Positions 16,856-26,218 are shown, counted from the first letter of the stretch. The stretch: DNA of 64,000 nucleotides from Paenibacillus sp. XY044 (GCF_002257645.1 NZ_NQMO01000007.1:186001-250000); one strand, 5' to 3'. The notes: generated by a model not told the origin, from the sequence alone. Made by a program: numbers and translations.

Positions 16856-17095
16856 TTATAATATCGTCTTCTTCCAACGACTCGCACTTTGCTTTACCCG
16901 ATTTATTCCAATGATGTTCACATCAAAACCATGCGTCTCGAAAATCTCTTTGGGTGTTTTCCCCATCATATACTGATCGATAAACAGCCGCTTGAACTCA
17001 TCTGAATACGTGATTGATTTTTCGCTAATTCGAATAACGTATCTGTTCTTTGAAAGTTTGTCACACTCTTCTTTGCTAATTAGCTTCTCGGTCAC
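16856..17095 (-). CDS. Small HTH protein, transposase-OrfA-like
   Basis: A 79-residue protein from the GTG at 17095, which has GGAGGGAACAGCAGC before it; a longer frame to 17131 lacks a site. Residues 20-79 match the HTH domain found alone in Bacillales or as the first part of IS3-type transposases (ITYSDEFKRLFIDQYMMGKT then PKEIFETHGFDV). It stops after SRWKKTIL, where a transposase OrfA would carry on. It is either a domesticated small DNA-binding protein or a truncated IS remnant. No terminal repeats were found around it. Confidence 0.6.
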   Translation of the reverse strand: MTEKLISKEECDKLSKNRYVIRISEKSITYSDEFKRLFIDQYMMGKTPKEIFETHGFDVNIIGINRVKQSASRWKKTIL

Positions 17096-17437
17096 GCTGC
17101 TGTTCCCTCCATTTCTAAATCCAATTAACATATAAAAAGGGTGCCCGCGAGCAGTTTCACAACTTGTTATCCCCCTCAGTCATCATCAATGTCCAATCAT
17201 CAACATGAATGGCGAGATCTCGATTCCCTATTATCGTTTCGGTATCGATATACTATCATGAATGATTACGATCTGAAAAATATATAAACTATAAGTTATG
17301 CTAAGGATTTTCATATATAAAAATAATGATGGCACAAAAAATTTGGACGGAGTTGATCCATACTTAAAATAAGTATCCTGCCTTTACTCCATCTTATTCA
17401 GGCAATAATATATTGAAATCTCCCGCTGACCGATTAA
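17096..17437. other. AT-rich intergenic region, no gene seen
   Basis: About 340 bp of AT-rich sequence between the HTH gene start and the terminator of the GH95 gene. No ORF with a ribosome binding site was seen. It should contain the promoter of the HTH gene. Confidence 0.5.
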
Positions 17438-17470
17438 CAAAAAAAGTGCCGTAAAAAGCTCACGGCACTT
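17438..17470 (-). terminator. Rho-independent terminator of the GH95 gene
   Basis: AGTGCCGT (17445-17452) pairs with ACGGCACT (17462-17469); the minus-strand RNA ends in a run of seven U's. It lies 32 bp after the GH95 stop. Confidence 0.85.
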
Positions 17471-17501
17471 CCTGCCATTAAATTTTTTTATGATTCAGCA
17501 T

Positions 17502-19817
17502 CTATTTGGTCCACATATCCGGGTGCAATTGTATGGACCACATTGGCTCAGGAAATACCAACACCACCGTTTTCCCTCGATAAGATACCGTACAGTTGCC
17601 TGCGCTTTTTGATCGAATGATTGATTTATGCAGCTGTCCTTCCTTCCATTCGATATCAACCTCGAGCCCACCGCGTGCCCTAAGACCTCGAACATACCCA
17701 TGATGCCATGCGGCTGGCAGCGCCGGAAGCAGATGAATCTCTCCTGCATGACTTTGCAGTAACATTTCCGCAATCCCCGCTGTCCCGCCGAAATTTCCGT
17801 CGATCTGGAACGGAGGGTGATCACAGAAGAGATTGGGTAGTGTCGATGAGCGAAGAAGCTCCAAGATGTTCTCGTGGGATAACGTTGCCTCTCCCAACCG
17901 CGCCCACATGTTAAGAATCCATGCCCGACTCCACCCTGTATGACCGCCACCGTGTTTCAGGCGCCGCTCGAGCGTAGTCTTTGCTGCACTTGCCAAGTTC
18001 GGCGTCGATTTCAATGAGATTTGGGATCCTGGGTGTAGTGCGAAGAGATGTGAGATATGTCGATGACCCGGCTCAAGTTCTTCGTAATCCATGCTCCACT
18101 CTTGGATTTGTCCGTATTTTCCAATACTTATCTGAGGGATCCGTTCTAGCGCTTCTCGTAATGTTTGGCCAAATGCTAGATCTTCTTGCAGGATTTCTGT
18201 GCCAGCAATGCAATTTGTAAAAAGCTCTCGAATAATTTGACTATCCATTGAAGGACCGAAGCACAGTGCCCCCGATTCCCCATTCGGAAGGACATAGCGG
18301 TTCTCCGGCGATGAAGAAGGACACGTGACCAAATGCCCTTGCATGTCTTCTACTAAAAAGTCGAGCAGGAACAACGCGGCTTCCTTCATCGTCCCGTAAA
18401 CACGACGTAGGAACTCCATATCACCCCCGAACTCGTAATGATCCCATAGGTGAAGGCACAGCCAAGCTGCCCCCATGGTCCAGAAAGTAGAAGTGATGCA
18501 AACATCTTGAGGGGCCGTATCCGCCCAAATATCGGAATTATGATGAGCCATGAAGCCTCGGCAGCCATACATAACCCTGGCTGTTTCCCTTCCCCGAATT
18601 CGAAGTCTTTCTATAAAATCGAAAAGCGGTGTATGACATTCTGACAGATTGCAGACCTCAGCAGGCCAGTAATTCATTTGTGTATTGATATTAATGGTAT
18701 ATTTGCTGTCCCATATCGGTAGCATATCCTTGTTCCATATGCCTTGAAGATTAGCCGGTAACGAGCCAGGACGACTACTGGAGACAAGCAGATAGCGGCC
18801 GAATTGAAAATACAAGCTTACGAGGCCAAGATCATCATTTCCTGCCCGGACACGTTCTAACCGTTGATTCGTCGGCAATTCAGAAAGAAATGCGGTATCC
18901 TCATTCCCTTGTATAGACAACTCCACCCGGTTGAACAAATTCCGATAATCTTTTGTGTGATCCTTTCGCAATTGCTCGTATGGCTTGGCTGAAGCAATAT
19001 GAATTCTTTTCAAGCACTCGGCTTCCATCTCCTCTTTCTGGATACGGAAGTCTGTGCATGCTGTGAACAGGATCGTTGCAGCATCAGCCTCTTCTACAAC
19101 AATTTGATTCCCTTTCCAGGAAAGGCGTCCCCCTTCTGTTAATACGCGGATGGCACAGCAAAAGCGAATTCCTCCTTCTCCTCCGCTTCGACCGTGTATA
19201 ATCATGTCCCCTTGCTCGTTGTTTTTGATGCTGTCTAGATAAGCTTGAAATCCCACCGGACGCTTCAATATATCCGACCATGGGGTAGGCTCTAGTACCG
19301 TACCTCTTCCGAACATTGTTGAAAAAGATAAATTGCCAGAAATGCTTGAGGATTGGCGAATAACCAGAAGTTGATCCGGATAACTCGTGAAATATTCTCT
19401 ATCATAATCGACGCCTCCTGATGTATATCTCACGGAGGCAATTGCATTTTCTAGATCAAGTTCTCTCCGATAATCTACCACGTCCAGATCAGAATGTTGT
19501 CTAACCAAATAGAGGTCACCAAGCGGCTCATAATGGCGCTGCCCATCCGGAACACCAATCAGCACTTTAGAGGCCAATTCTTCCGCATTTGAAATTTCCC
19601 CCTTAAACACCAATCTGCGTATTTCATCCAGATGGTTGAGAGCATCCGGGTTGTTCCTGTTCACCGGGCCACCATACCAAAGACTGTCCTCATTAAGCTG
19701 TATTCGTTCCATGCTCGGACTTCCGAAAACCATACTTCCCAATGTTCCATTACCTAACGGTAAAGCCTCTTCCCAAAGCTTTGCTGGTTCGTTAAACCAA
19801 ATTTTCAGGTTATCCAC
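17502..19817 (-). CDS. Glycoside hydrolase family 95 (alpha-L-fucosidase/galactosidase type)
   Basis: A 771-residue enzyme that hydrolyses terminal alpha-L-fucosides or related alpha-L-galactosides by inversion. The second GTG (19817) is preferred as start since AAAGGGAG lies 8 nt before it. The GH95 N-terminal signature KIWFNEPAKLWEEALPLGNG then GSMVFG is intact. The catalytic set known from the Bifidobacterium enzyme AfcA is present: the Asn pair in TININTQMNYWPAE (about residue 380), Glu505 in SSSPENRY and Asp673 in QIDGNFGGTAGIAE. There is no signal peptide, so it acts in the cytoplasm on imported oligosaccharides. It is a single-gene unit with its own terminator. Confidence 0.93.
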   Translation of the reverse strand: MDNLKIWFNEPAKLWEEALPLGNGTLGSMVFGSPSMERIQLNEDSLWYGGPVNRNNPDALNHLDEIRRLVFKGEISNAEELASKVLIGVPDGQRHYEPLGDLYLVRQHSDLDVVDYRRELDLENAIASVRYTSGGVDYDREYFTSYPDQLLVIRQSSSISGNLSFSTMFGRGTVLEPTPWSDILKRPVGFQAYLDSIKNNEQGDMIIHGRSGGEGGIRFCCAIRVLTEGGRLSWKGNQIVVEEADAATILFTACTDFRIQKEEMEAECLKRIHIASAKPYEQLRKDHTKDYRNLFNRVELSIQGNEDTAFLSELPTNQRLERVRAGNDDLGLVSLYFQFGRYLLVSSSRPGSLPANLQGIWNKDMLPIWDSKYTININTQMNYWPAEVCNLSECHTPLFDFIERLRIRGRETARVMYGCRGFMAHHNSDIWADTAPQDVCITSTFWTMGAAWLCLHLWDHYEFGGDMEFLRRVYGTMKEAALFLLDFLVEDMQGHLVTCPSSSPENRYVLPNGESGALCFGPSMDSQIIRELFTNCIAGTEILQEDLAFGQTLREALERIPQISIGKYGQIQEWSMDYEELEPGHRHISHLFALHPGSQISLKSTPNLASAAKTTLERRLKHGGGHTGWSRAWILNMWARLGEATLSHENILELLRSSTLPNLFCDHPPFQIDGNFGGTAGIAEMLLQSHAGEIHLLPALPAAWHHGYVRGLRARGGLEVDIEWKEGQLHKSIIRSKSAGNCTVSYRGKTVVLVFPEPMWSIQLHPDMWTK

Positions 19818-20003
19818 TATGTACACTCCCTTTAAGGTATTAGGATTTTCGCTTGCCTTATGAAGTACAAGTGATCTCCGTCAATATTAAGGGAGGTTTT
19901 TACGATATACTACCCTAATTAATTCACTCTTTTTCATATAGAATCAAGAGCTATCCAATTACGGTTAACCATATAGGCGATGTCCAAAAACATTCATCCA
20001 CAA

Positions 20004-20034
20004 CAAAGAAGGGACGAGATATAGATCTCGCCCC
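20004..20034 (-). terminator. Rho-independent terminator of the histidine kinase gene
   Basis: GGGGCGAGAT pairs with ATCTCGTCCC (one G-U) over a 4-nt loop, followed on the minus strand by TTCTTTG. It lies 70 bp after the kinase stop. Confidence 0.7.
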
Positions 20035-20103
20035 TCTCGTTTCCATTTGTCTATTAAATTTTGACTATTAAACACGAAATATCGGTTTGCAATCTCGATG
20101 AAA

Positions 20104-21537
20104 TCAATTCGCAAAAGGCAATGTAATATCGACCGTTGTCCCTTGATTAAGGGTACTTTGAATGAGCAGGCTCCCTTTGTGGTCATGAATAATTTTATAG
20201 CACATCATCAATCCAAGCCCTGTACCCTGTTCTTTTGTTGTATAAAACGGCTCCCCTAAACGATGAATGTTATCCGTAGGTATCCCCACACCTTCATCCG
20301 TAACACGGACAATGATGTCATTCAATTGCACAAAGGCAACAATATGAATATTCCCACCTTTGGGAGTTGCCTCGATTGCATTTTTTAGCACATTGACAAA
20401 CACCTGTTTAATATCCACTTCCGAGCTATCAATTGGTGGAAGATCTTCATGTATTTCTACGTAAACTTGAACCCCACTCATTGTCGCTTGGGCTTCTAAT
20501 AATATTACAACACTTTGCAAAAGGATACCGATATCGTTCTTTTTTAAAACCTTCGGCTGTGGTTTGGAAAATATCAATAGCTCATTGATAATACTATTCA
20601 TTCTGTCAACCTCAGATAACATGATCTCACAGTGCTCAACTTTTCTCATTTCAGATGACTTCATGATCTGGAGAAAGCCCTTTAACGATGTTAAAGGATT
20701 GCGAATTTCGTGTGCTAATCCTGCAGCCAATTGTCCCACAACATTTAGTTTATCTGCTTTCCGGAACAACTCCTCAGATTTTATTCGCTCCGAGATGTCC
20801 CGGGTGATGCCTGTTAATGCAATAATTTCACCGCAATCATTTTTAATTGGAGAAAGGGTTATCGAAACATGGATTAACTCCCCGCCTTTCTTCAATCGAG
20901 TCGTCTCATAAGTCTTTGCCTGCATTTCACCTTGTATTTCTTTGGTAATTGCTTTGAGTTCATCTTCTATTTCCAGCGGGACAATTGGCAACTGCCTGCC
21001 AACTAGCTCTTTCTCAGACCAACCGTACAACATTTCAAAGGAATGGTTTACACGTACCACATTTCCCCCTGTATCGATGATACAAATACCATCTGCTGAG
21101 TCATCAATGATAGATTCCAGCAGTTTCTTTGTTCTTTGCAGCTCTATTTCCGCCTTTTTCCGTTCGGTAATATCCACACATGAAGCAATAACTTCGATGA
21201 CCTTACCGTTTTGTCGAATTGGTCTTAAAGATGCCAAATAATATACACCTTGCGACTCCCCTTCATATGTGACCCCTTCACTTCCTTCCCAGGCCTTAGC
21301 ATAGTACCCTTCCTTGATTGCCGCTGCCTCAGCCGGGAGGAAGTCCTTTAGTTCATTTCCTACGACTTCCTTATAATCCAAACCCATTTTTGACATTAAT
21401 TGACCGGCGCAAAAAGTATGAACAAACCGCCCATGGTCTTTTATAAATTTGAAAGTCATTCCTTGCTGCTCTCGTAAAATCCCTTCCATTTCTTGGATGT
21501 ACTTCTCTAGATCCTTGTCCGATGGTTTCCTATGCAT
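20104..21537 (-). CDS. PAS-domain sensor histidine kinase (sporulation-kinase type)
   Basis: A 477-residue kinase without membrane segments. Two PAS domains (about residues 15-135 and 140-260) each end in a PAC-like strand set (VIASCVDITERKKAEIELQR; ALTGITRDISERIKSEELF). The H box HEIRNPLTSLKGFLQIM places the phosphorylated His near residue 275, and the ATPase domain has N, D and G boxes (VLKNAIEAT, VGIPTDNI, GTGLGLMMCYKI). This build resembles the KinA/KinE kinases that feed the Spo0A phosphorelay. It is an orphan, with no response regulator nearby, which fits that role. GAGGTG precedes the ATG. Confidence 0.92.
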   Translation of the reverse strand: MHRKPSDKDLEKYIQEMEGILREQQGMTFKFIKDHGRFVHTFCAGQLMSKMGLDYKEVVGNELKDFLPAEAAAIKEGYYAKAWEGSEGVTYEGESQGVYYLASLRPIRQNGKVIEVIASCVDITERKKAEIELQRTKKLLESIIDDSADGICIIDTGGNVVRVNHSFEMLYGWSEKELVGRQLPIVPLEIEDELKAITKEIQGEMQAKTYETTRLKKGGELIHVSITLSPIKNDCGEIIALTGITRDISERIKSEELFRKADKLNVVGQLAAGLAHEIRNPLTSLKGFLQIMKSSEMRKVEHCEIMLSEVDRMNSIINELLIFSKPQPKVLKKNDIGILLQSVVILLEAQATMSGVQVYVEIHEDLPPIDSSEVDIKQVFVNVLKNAIEATPKGGNIHIVAFVQLNDIIVRVTDEGVGIPTDNIHRLGEPFYTTKEQGTGLGLMMCYKIIHDHKGSLLIQSTLNQGTTVDITLPFAN

Positions 21538-21797
21538 TTCGTCTCAACACCTCTTCAAAAAGGCTCGAATAGGAAAACATTCGACGAGCATTTAACTAAG
21601 TCCTTCATCGCTATTCCCGCCCGATTTTCATGGTGACCACCCTTAATCTTGCCTCCTGTAAGAAATAGGCGAGTTCTTACATTTTCACCTTGAAAAATAA
21701 CCTTATTTTATTGTAGAAAACACCAAGAATTAGAACATATTCCTTTGGTAATGTGTTATCAAGATTACCACCCTATACGTTGGAAGGAGTTATCGCG

Positions 21798-22580
21798 ATG
21801 GATGTACTGTTACCGCAAAGCAAAATTGATTTTTATCAGGAGAATGGTTTCGTCGAAATCGAGAACGCCCTTACGGAAGAAGAAATGAATGAATTATCCG
21901 AGTTTTTGGAGGAAGCCATGACACAGGAGAGCAACCATTCGGTAGCCACCTCTGTCAAAGGCGGAAGCTACTATAAGGTATTAAACCAGAAGGTAAACCT
22001 TTGGCGTGATCATGGCGGCATGAGCCGTTACACATTTCACCCGAAGCTGGCTAAGATGGCAATGAAGCTAAGCGGCGCGAGCGGCATTCGCATCTTCCAT
22101 GACCACGGATTATGGAAGATGCCGCAGGACTCCAAGCCGACGGCCTGGCATCAGGATTTTCCGTATTGGCCGATGACCGCACCCGGCGCCTTGTCAGTCT
22201 GGATTCCAATGCATGATGTCGACGAACACAACGGCTGCATGATGTTTGTTCCCGGCTCCCATAAGGTGGGCACGCTGCGGGGGATTGACTTAGCGGATCC
22301 CCAGGATCTATATGATCAGATCAAGGGAACAGAGCTGGAGAAGACGAAGCCGGTGAAAGTCCCGTTGAAACGAGGCAGCTGCACGTTCCACCATGGTCTC
22401 ACCTTCCACTTCGCGCACGCGAATCAGAGCGACGAACCAAGGCGTGTATTGGCAATCATTTACATGCCGGACGGAACCATTTACAGCGGCAAAAGCCACC
22501 TAGTGACAGAACATGCAGGTCTTGAGGGCGGGCAACCGTTCGGCGGCGGTTTATTTCCTTTGGTCGCCAAACAGCCATAA
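21798..22580 (+). CDS. Phytanoyl-CoA dioxygenase (PhyH) family protein
   Basis: A 260-residue Fe(II)/2-oxoglutarate-dependent oxygenase-like protein from the ATG at 21798 (GGAAGGAG upstream); a longer frame to 21753 has no site. The iron-binding HxD is seen in AWHQDFPYW and the distal His in LTFHFAHANQSDEPRRVL, whose Arg would bind the 2-oxoglutarate carboxylate. FVPGSHKVGTLRG is a typical loop of the family. It is followed by a terminator and an AraC regulator on the same strand. Substrate unknown. Confidence 0.88.
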   Translation: MDVLLPQSKIDFYQENGFVEIENALTEEEMNELSEFLEEAMTQESNHSVATSVKGGSYYKVLNQKVNLWRDHGGMSRYTFHPKLAKMAMKLSGASGIRIFHDHGLWKMPQDSKPTAWHQDFPYWPMTAPGALSVWIPMHDVDEHNGCMMFVPGSHKVGTLRGIDLADPQDLYDQIKGTELEKTKPVKVPLKRGSCTFHHGLTFHFAHANQSDEPRRVLAIIYMPDGTIYSGKSHLVTEHAGLEGGQPFGGGLFPLVAKQP

Positions 22581-22589
22581 GAACGAAAG

Positions 22590-22621
22590 CGGGCGGGTCA
22601 TTCGATCCAGCCCGCCTTTTC
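22590..22621 (+). terminator. Rho-independent terminator of the PhyH gene
   Basis: GGCGGG and CCCGCC form the stem, followed by TTTTCTG. It separates PhyH from the AraC gene. Confidence 0.8.
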
Positions 22622-22696
22622 TGTCTTACCCGATTGCCAGCAAAGCGTTATAATTTAGTCATGAATAGTCCTATGCTAAATATTGGAGATGATCCC

Positions 22697-23614
22697 ATGA
22701 CACGAATGGACAGCGGAATGTTCCTAGAAAGCCGTGATTTCCTGTTTCATGCCGCTCCCTACCGATTCAGTTCGGGAGAGATCGTTCCCTCCCATTCGCA
22801 TGACTTCATCGAGCTTGCTTACGTTGCCCAAGGACAAGGAGAGCACTACTATAAAGGAGAATACTACCATATCGCGGAAGGCGACGTTTTCATGATCGAG
22901 CCGGATGAGGAACATGCTTATCGAGCGGGCAAGGAGCATCTCCCTGTCGTTTATAACGTGCTCTTTCAACCCGAGTTGTTACGGCGCGAATTGGAACCGC
23001 TCGCCGATGTCGCTTCCTTCGTAGACTTCTTCTACTTGGAACCCTTTCTTCGAAAGACAGTACGTTTCCAAGGGCATCTCCGGTTGAAGCCCTATGAACA
23101 GATCGAAATGGAATCCCTGCTCCATCGCTTGATTCTCGATTTCAAAGAGAAGAAGCTTGGATATCGTATTTTGACGAAGACGCGCCTGATTGAACTCTTT
23201 ATTTTTTTAAGCCGCTGCCATCACGACCGGAAGCATTCCCCCCTGCAGGGGTTATCGTCCGACGAGAAGGTCATCCTGCACATCAGCGAGTTTATTCGCA
23301 AGCATTACGCACAGCCGTTAACGCTTGCTCAGGTTAGCACGATGTGCCGGATGAGTCAGAGCGGATTCTCGACCAAATTCAAGCAATATATCGGCAAGAC
23401 GTTCACTGAATTCCGCAATGAAATACGCATTCGAGTGGCGAAGCAGCTGCTGGAGCAATCCGATCGCAAAATTATGGAAGTTGCGCAGGATGTCGGCTAC
23501 GAGGACTTAAGTTTCTTTAATAAAATGTTTAAGAATACGGTTGGGCTCTCACCCAGCCAATACCGCAATGCCGCCTCAACACCTACACATACTCCAGACT
23601 CTCCGCCATCATAA
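22697..23614 (+). CDS. AraC family regulator with cupin sensor domain
   Basis: A 305-residue regulator, from the ATG at 22697, which has GGAG 8 nt upstream. The N-terminal cupin carries the usual His pattern (GEIVPSHSHDFIELAYVAQG, then FMIEPDEEHAYRAG). The C-terminal helix-turn-helices are LTLAQVSTMCRMSQSGFSTK and KIMEVAQDVGYEDLSFFNKM. It may control the PhyH gene before it or a distant sugar gene; nothing in the sequence decides this. Confidence 0.88.
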   Translation: MTRMDSGMFLESRDFLFHAAPYRFSSGEIVPSHSHDFIELAYVAQGQGEHYYKGEYYHIAEGDVFMIEPDEEHAYRAGKEHLPVVYNVLFQPELLRRELEPLADVASFVDFFYLEPFLRKTVRFQGHLRLKPYEQIEMESLLHRLILDFKEKKLGYRILTKTRLIELFIFLSRCHHDRKHSPLQGLSSDEKVILHISEFIRKHYAQPLTLAQVSTMCRMSQSGFSTKFKQYIGKTFTEFRNEIRIRVAKQLLEQSDRKIMEVAQDVGYEDLSFFNKMFKNTVGLSPSQYRNAASTPTHTPDSPPS

Positions 23615-23666
23615 GCACCGTCATCGATTGGCCGTGTATTCAAGAAGAACTTAATTCGTTAATACA

Positions 23667-23692
23667 AAAAAAGCCGCAGATACGCGGCTTTT
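23667..23692 (+). terminator. Bidirectional hairpin terminator
   Basis: AGCCGC and GCGGCT flank a short loop, with A7 before and TTTT after, between the convergent AraC and GNAT genes. The sequence around it (AAAAAAAGCCGCAG, GCGGCTTTTAAGC) recurs at 53.04 kb. Confidence 0.75.
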
Positions 23693-23747
23693 AAGCGTTT
23701 ATGCTCTTGTCACCTTACACATCAGTGTGCAGTTCTGACGCGTTATA

Positions 23748-24224
23748 TTATACGATAGGCAATTCCAGTGTCCTGCTCCTTGGTTTGAATCCTTTTGCAT
23801 CATAGAATCCGATCGCATCTTCGTTGAATTCCGCTACATGCAATTCGATACTGCTAATCTGCTGCGATTTTGCGAGCTCTTTAATATAGTCGATAAACTT
23901 GCTTCCGATGCTCTTTCCTCGGTACTCTTTCGACACACAGATATGATCTAACTCTATATAACTTCTTTCTTTATAAGCAGCCCTCTTCGGTGCATCCGTG
24001 AAAAGTAATATCGTATAGGCTATTATTCGGTCACCGTCTTCCCCGATATAGACCTTTACGTTGTCGTCGTCCAACAATGAAACAAAATAATCGTATTCGA
24101 GCGGGTTATCGCAAGGTCTGTAAATGTCCGGACGGTTCTTTGAGTGGATGCTGTATAATTGTCCGGCGAGCTCGTTAATGGCATCAAAATCTGCAGGTTT
24201 CGCCTCTCTTATTCTCCACTGCAT
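23748..24224 (-). CDS. GNAT family N-acetyltransferase
   Basis: A 158-residue acetyl-CoA-dependent acetyltransferase, with AAAAGGAGG before the ATG. The acetyl-CoA loop is near residue 97-110 (VSKEYRGKSIGSKFIDYIKE), preceded by the SYIELDHICV strand and followed by ELHVAEFNEDAIGFYDAKGF, the usual motif B. Single gene; acceptor unknown. Confidence 0.9.
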   Translation of the reverse strand: MQWRIREAKPADFDAINELAGQLYSIHSKNRPDIYRPCDNPLEYDYFVSLLDDDNVKVYIGEDGDRIIAYTILLFTDAPKRAAYKERSYIELDHICVSKEYRGKSIGSKFIDYIKELAKSQQISSIELHVAEFNEDAIGFYDAKGFKPRSRTLELPIV

Positions 24225-24383
24225 GTCTTGGTCCTCCTTTTCACGACACAGATACCTCCTATTACCCTTGGTTAAATATTATTATGCAGATTTACCGGCC
24301 ATTCGGAGAGAATACTTGGAGTCTGTATTGACACCTTGCTCAAGCCGAAAGTTTGGAAACAACGAACCTTATAACATCAATAA

Positions 24384-25025
24384 TTACAGCTTTCTCAATT
24401 CATGCAGAATATTCTCCGGATCCAAGCGCTGCATAAAGTCCGGATTCACGTAGGCGGAACGGATAATGCCGGATTCATCGATCATAAAGGTGGAAGGTAT
24501 CGGCAGGATCCAGCGGTTCGTCGCGTTGTATTCCGCCAGGTCCATGCCCATTTGTTTCATCATGTCCTGGATGTAATCTGGAACGTCGTAAAGGATGTTA
24601 TAGAAAGCGGCCACGAGACCGTTTGTGTCGCTAAGTACTTGGAAGGTCAGCTCTTCTTTCTCCTGCTGGGAAAGTGTGTTGTCCGGGCTTTGCGGGCTGA
24701 CCGCGATTAACTGGCCCCCAAGCGCTTCGATGTCCGGCAGTAACTTCTGATAGGCCTTCAGCTGACTGTTGCAGAACGGGCACCATCCGCCCCGGTAGAA
24801 AGTCAGGACAACAGGTCCTCTGGACAGTTCATCATAAAGGTTAACCGTTTCTCCCAAAGCATTCTTGAGTGTAAAATCCTTGGCCTTCTCCCCTTCCTGC
24901 CGGCCGTAAGGAATACCGGATTCTTGCTGCTCCCGGATCTGACGGAACATCTCTGTTTGGATCTCCAAAGGGGTATGTGCGATAAATTCCTGTTTGGCTT
25001 CCGCTAAAGTTTGAGTTAATGACAT
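24384..25025 (-). CDS. Peroxiredoxin-like AhpC/TSA family protein
   Basis: A 213-residue thioredoxin-fold protein of the peroxiredoxin-like group, from the ATG at 25025 (AGGAGGAGCAAAAC upstream). The active-site region YRGGWCPFCNSQLKAYQKLL carries a CxxC pair near residue 80, and the FMIDESGIIRSAYVNPDF strand is typical. It probably reduces peroxides or thiols. About 190 bp upstream lies a strong promoter covered by a palindrome, with a TetR repressor gene beyond it, so expression is likely induced when TetR lets go. Confidence 0.9.
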   Translation of the reverse strand: MSLTQTLAEAKQEFIAHTPLEIQTEMFRQIREQQESGIPYGRQEGEKAKDFTLKNALGETVNLYDELSRGPVVLTFYRGGWCPFCNSQLKAYQKLLPDIEALGGQLIAVSPQSPDNTLSQQEKEELTFQVLSDTNGLVAAFYNILYDVPDYIQDMMKQMGMDLAEYNATNRWILPIPSTFMIDESGIIRSAYVNPDFMQRLDPENILHELRKL

Positions 25026-25217
25026 GTTTTGCTCCTCCTTTTTAATTAACACTTTCTCAATTGAACCGCTAAAAATTAACTAGACTTGCTTGTTCATTTA
25101 ATTGTCAGGCTAAATTTCAGTTAAAGATGCTGGTAAATCGCCGGTAAGTCTGCATTAAAAAAGTATGTAAGGAAATATAAATATTTTGGATTGAACACTC
25201 CATTTTCCCTTGGATTT

Positions 25218-25255
25218 ATACTACCTGAATTATTTTGGAGTGTCAACTCCAAAAT
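25218..25255 (-). promoter_or_regulatory. Strong promoter with overlapping 24-bp operator
   Basis: On the minus strand TTGACA (25241-25246) and TAGTAT (25218-25223) are 17 bp apart, a near-consensus sigma-A promoter. The -35 box lies in the centre of a perfect inverted repeat: ATTTTGGAGT (25232-25241), GTCA, ACTCCAAAAT (25246-25255). A bound dimer would block RNA polymerase. The TetR gene just to the right is the natural candidate. Confidence 0.75.
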
Positions 25256-25297
25256 GTTAAATGAACGGCAGCTGCATGCTTCCTTATGAACAGTAGC

Positions 25298-25336
25298 AAA
25301 AAAATCCCCAAGGCATGACATTCACCTTGGGGATTA
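25298..25336 (-). terminator. Rho-independent terminator of the TetR gene
   Basis: ATCCCCAAGG (25304-25313) and CCTTGGGGAT (25325-25334) form a perfect 10-bp stem, with seven U's on the minus-strand RNA. It insulates the TetR gene from the peroxiredoxin promoter. Confidence 0.9.
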
Positions 25337-25366
25337 AAGTCAAAATTAGACTTTTTTGTGTTTTGG

Positions 25367-26041
25367 TTACTCAGGCGAAGTCTCAATAAGAAAAGACCTG
25401 ATATGGTCCAGCATAACGTCCAGACCGGCTTCGATCGGACCGGCCTCCTTCCGAACCTTGGCCAGCAGCAGCCCGCCTTGAAGTGCGGCGAGCAGACCAA
25501 GAGCAAGCCGCTCCGGCTGGGCGTCGCTCCGCATTTCACCGCGGTCGTACATCGCCCGGAGCCCTTGGCGGATCGCCAGCTCCCACTGCATAAATCCGGC
25601 TGCCACCTCCTTCCTCGCAGCAGGCTCCAGGTCAGCCAGCTCGTTGCCCAGCGAGCCGATCGGGCATCCGCCCTGGAAGCCTTGTTCCGTTTGGTACTGA
25701 ACATGCGCATCGCGCCAGGACTGCAGAGCTTCCATACTGTCGAGGTGACTTAACAGCGGCTCCTGGGAGCCAAGTACCAGCTCGTTCTGGAAGAGAATCA
25801 CAGCAAGGACAAGCTCCCTTTTTTCCTTGAAATAGTGATAAAGCTGGGAAGAGCTGACGCCCGCTTCCTGCTGAACGTCCTCCACGCTGGTGCCGGCAAC
25901 GCCGCGTTCATACATCAGCTTTGCGGCAGCGGCCACGATGCGTGCCCGTGTCGCCTGCCCTTTTTTAGTCAGCTTCTGGATATGGGTAGGGAGTGCGGTT
26001 TTAGTTTCTGTTTGGGTTGAGGTATCCTTTAAATTTTTCAT
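25367..26041 (-). CDS. TetR/AcrR family regulator
   Basis: A 224-residue regulator from the ATG at 26041 (AAAGG 4 nt upstream); a longer frame to 26137 has no site. The DNA-binding domain is at residues 28-75 (ARIVAAAAKLMYERGVAGTS, then VSSSQLYHYFKEKRELVLAV). The ligand domain keeps FQGGCPIGSLGNELAD, a phrase typical of the TetR subgroup that senses electrophiles or quinones. Its neighbours, a peroxiredoxin-like and a WrbA-like protein, fit such a role. Confidence 0.9.
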   Translation of the reverse strand: MKNLKDTSTQTETKTALPTHIQKLTKKGQATRARIVAAAAKLMYERGVAGTSVEDVQQEAGVSSSQLYHYFKEKRELVLAVILFQNELVLGSQEPLLSHLDSMEALQSWRDAHVQYQTEQGFQGGCPIGSLGNELADLEPAARKEVAAGFMQWELAIRQGLRAMYDRGEMRSDAQPERLALGLLAALQGGLLLAKVRKEAGPIEAGLDVMLDHIRSFLIETSPE

Positions 26042-26140
26042 GCCTTTAGTATAGCAAAAATGGAGGTAACCATCCAAAAAATATATTTTGATATCCGGAA
26101 TACCGGCAAGCCGGCCGAAAGGCGCCATCCTGCGCAAACA

Positions 26141-26177
26141 AAAAGAAGAGCGCGCCCATTCACTGGGACTGCGCTCT
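26141..26177 (-). terminator. Rho-independent terminator of the MarR-MFS-flavoprotein unit
   Basis: AGAGCGC (26147-26153) pairs with GCGCTCT (26171-26177); an A-rich run before it gives the U tract on the minus strand. Confidence 0.65.
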
Positions 26178-26218
26178 CGTTGATATAAATGTCATAGCGG
26201 GTACTTACCTTAGGTTAT

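Noticed and set aside
16856..17095. Complete insertion sequence
   Set aside because: Only an HTH part is present; no DDE domain and no terminal inverted repeats were found nearby.
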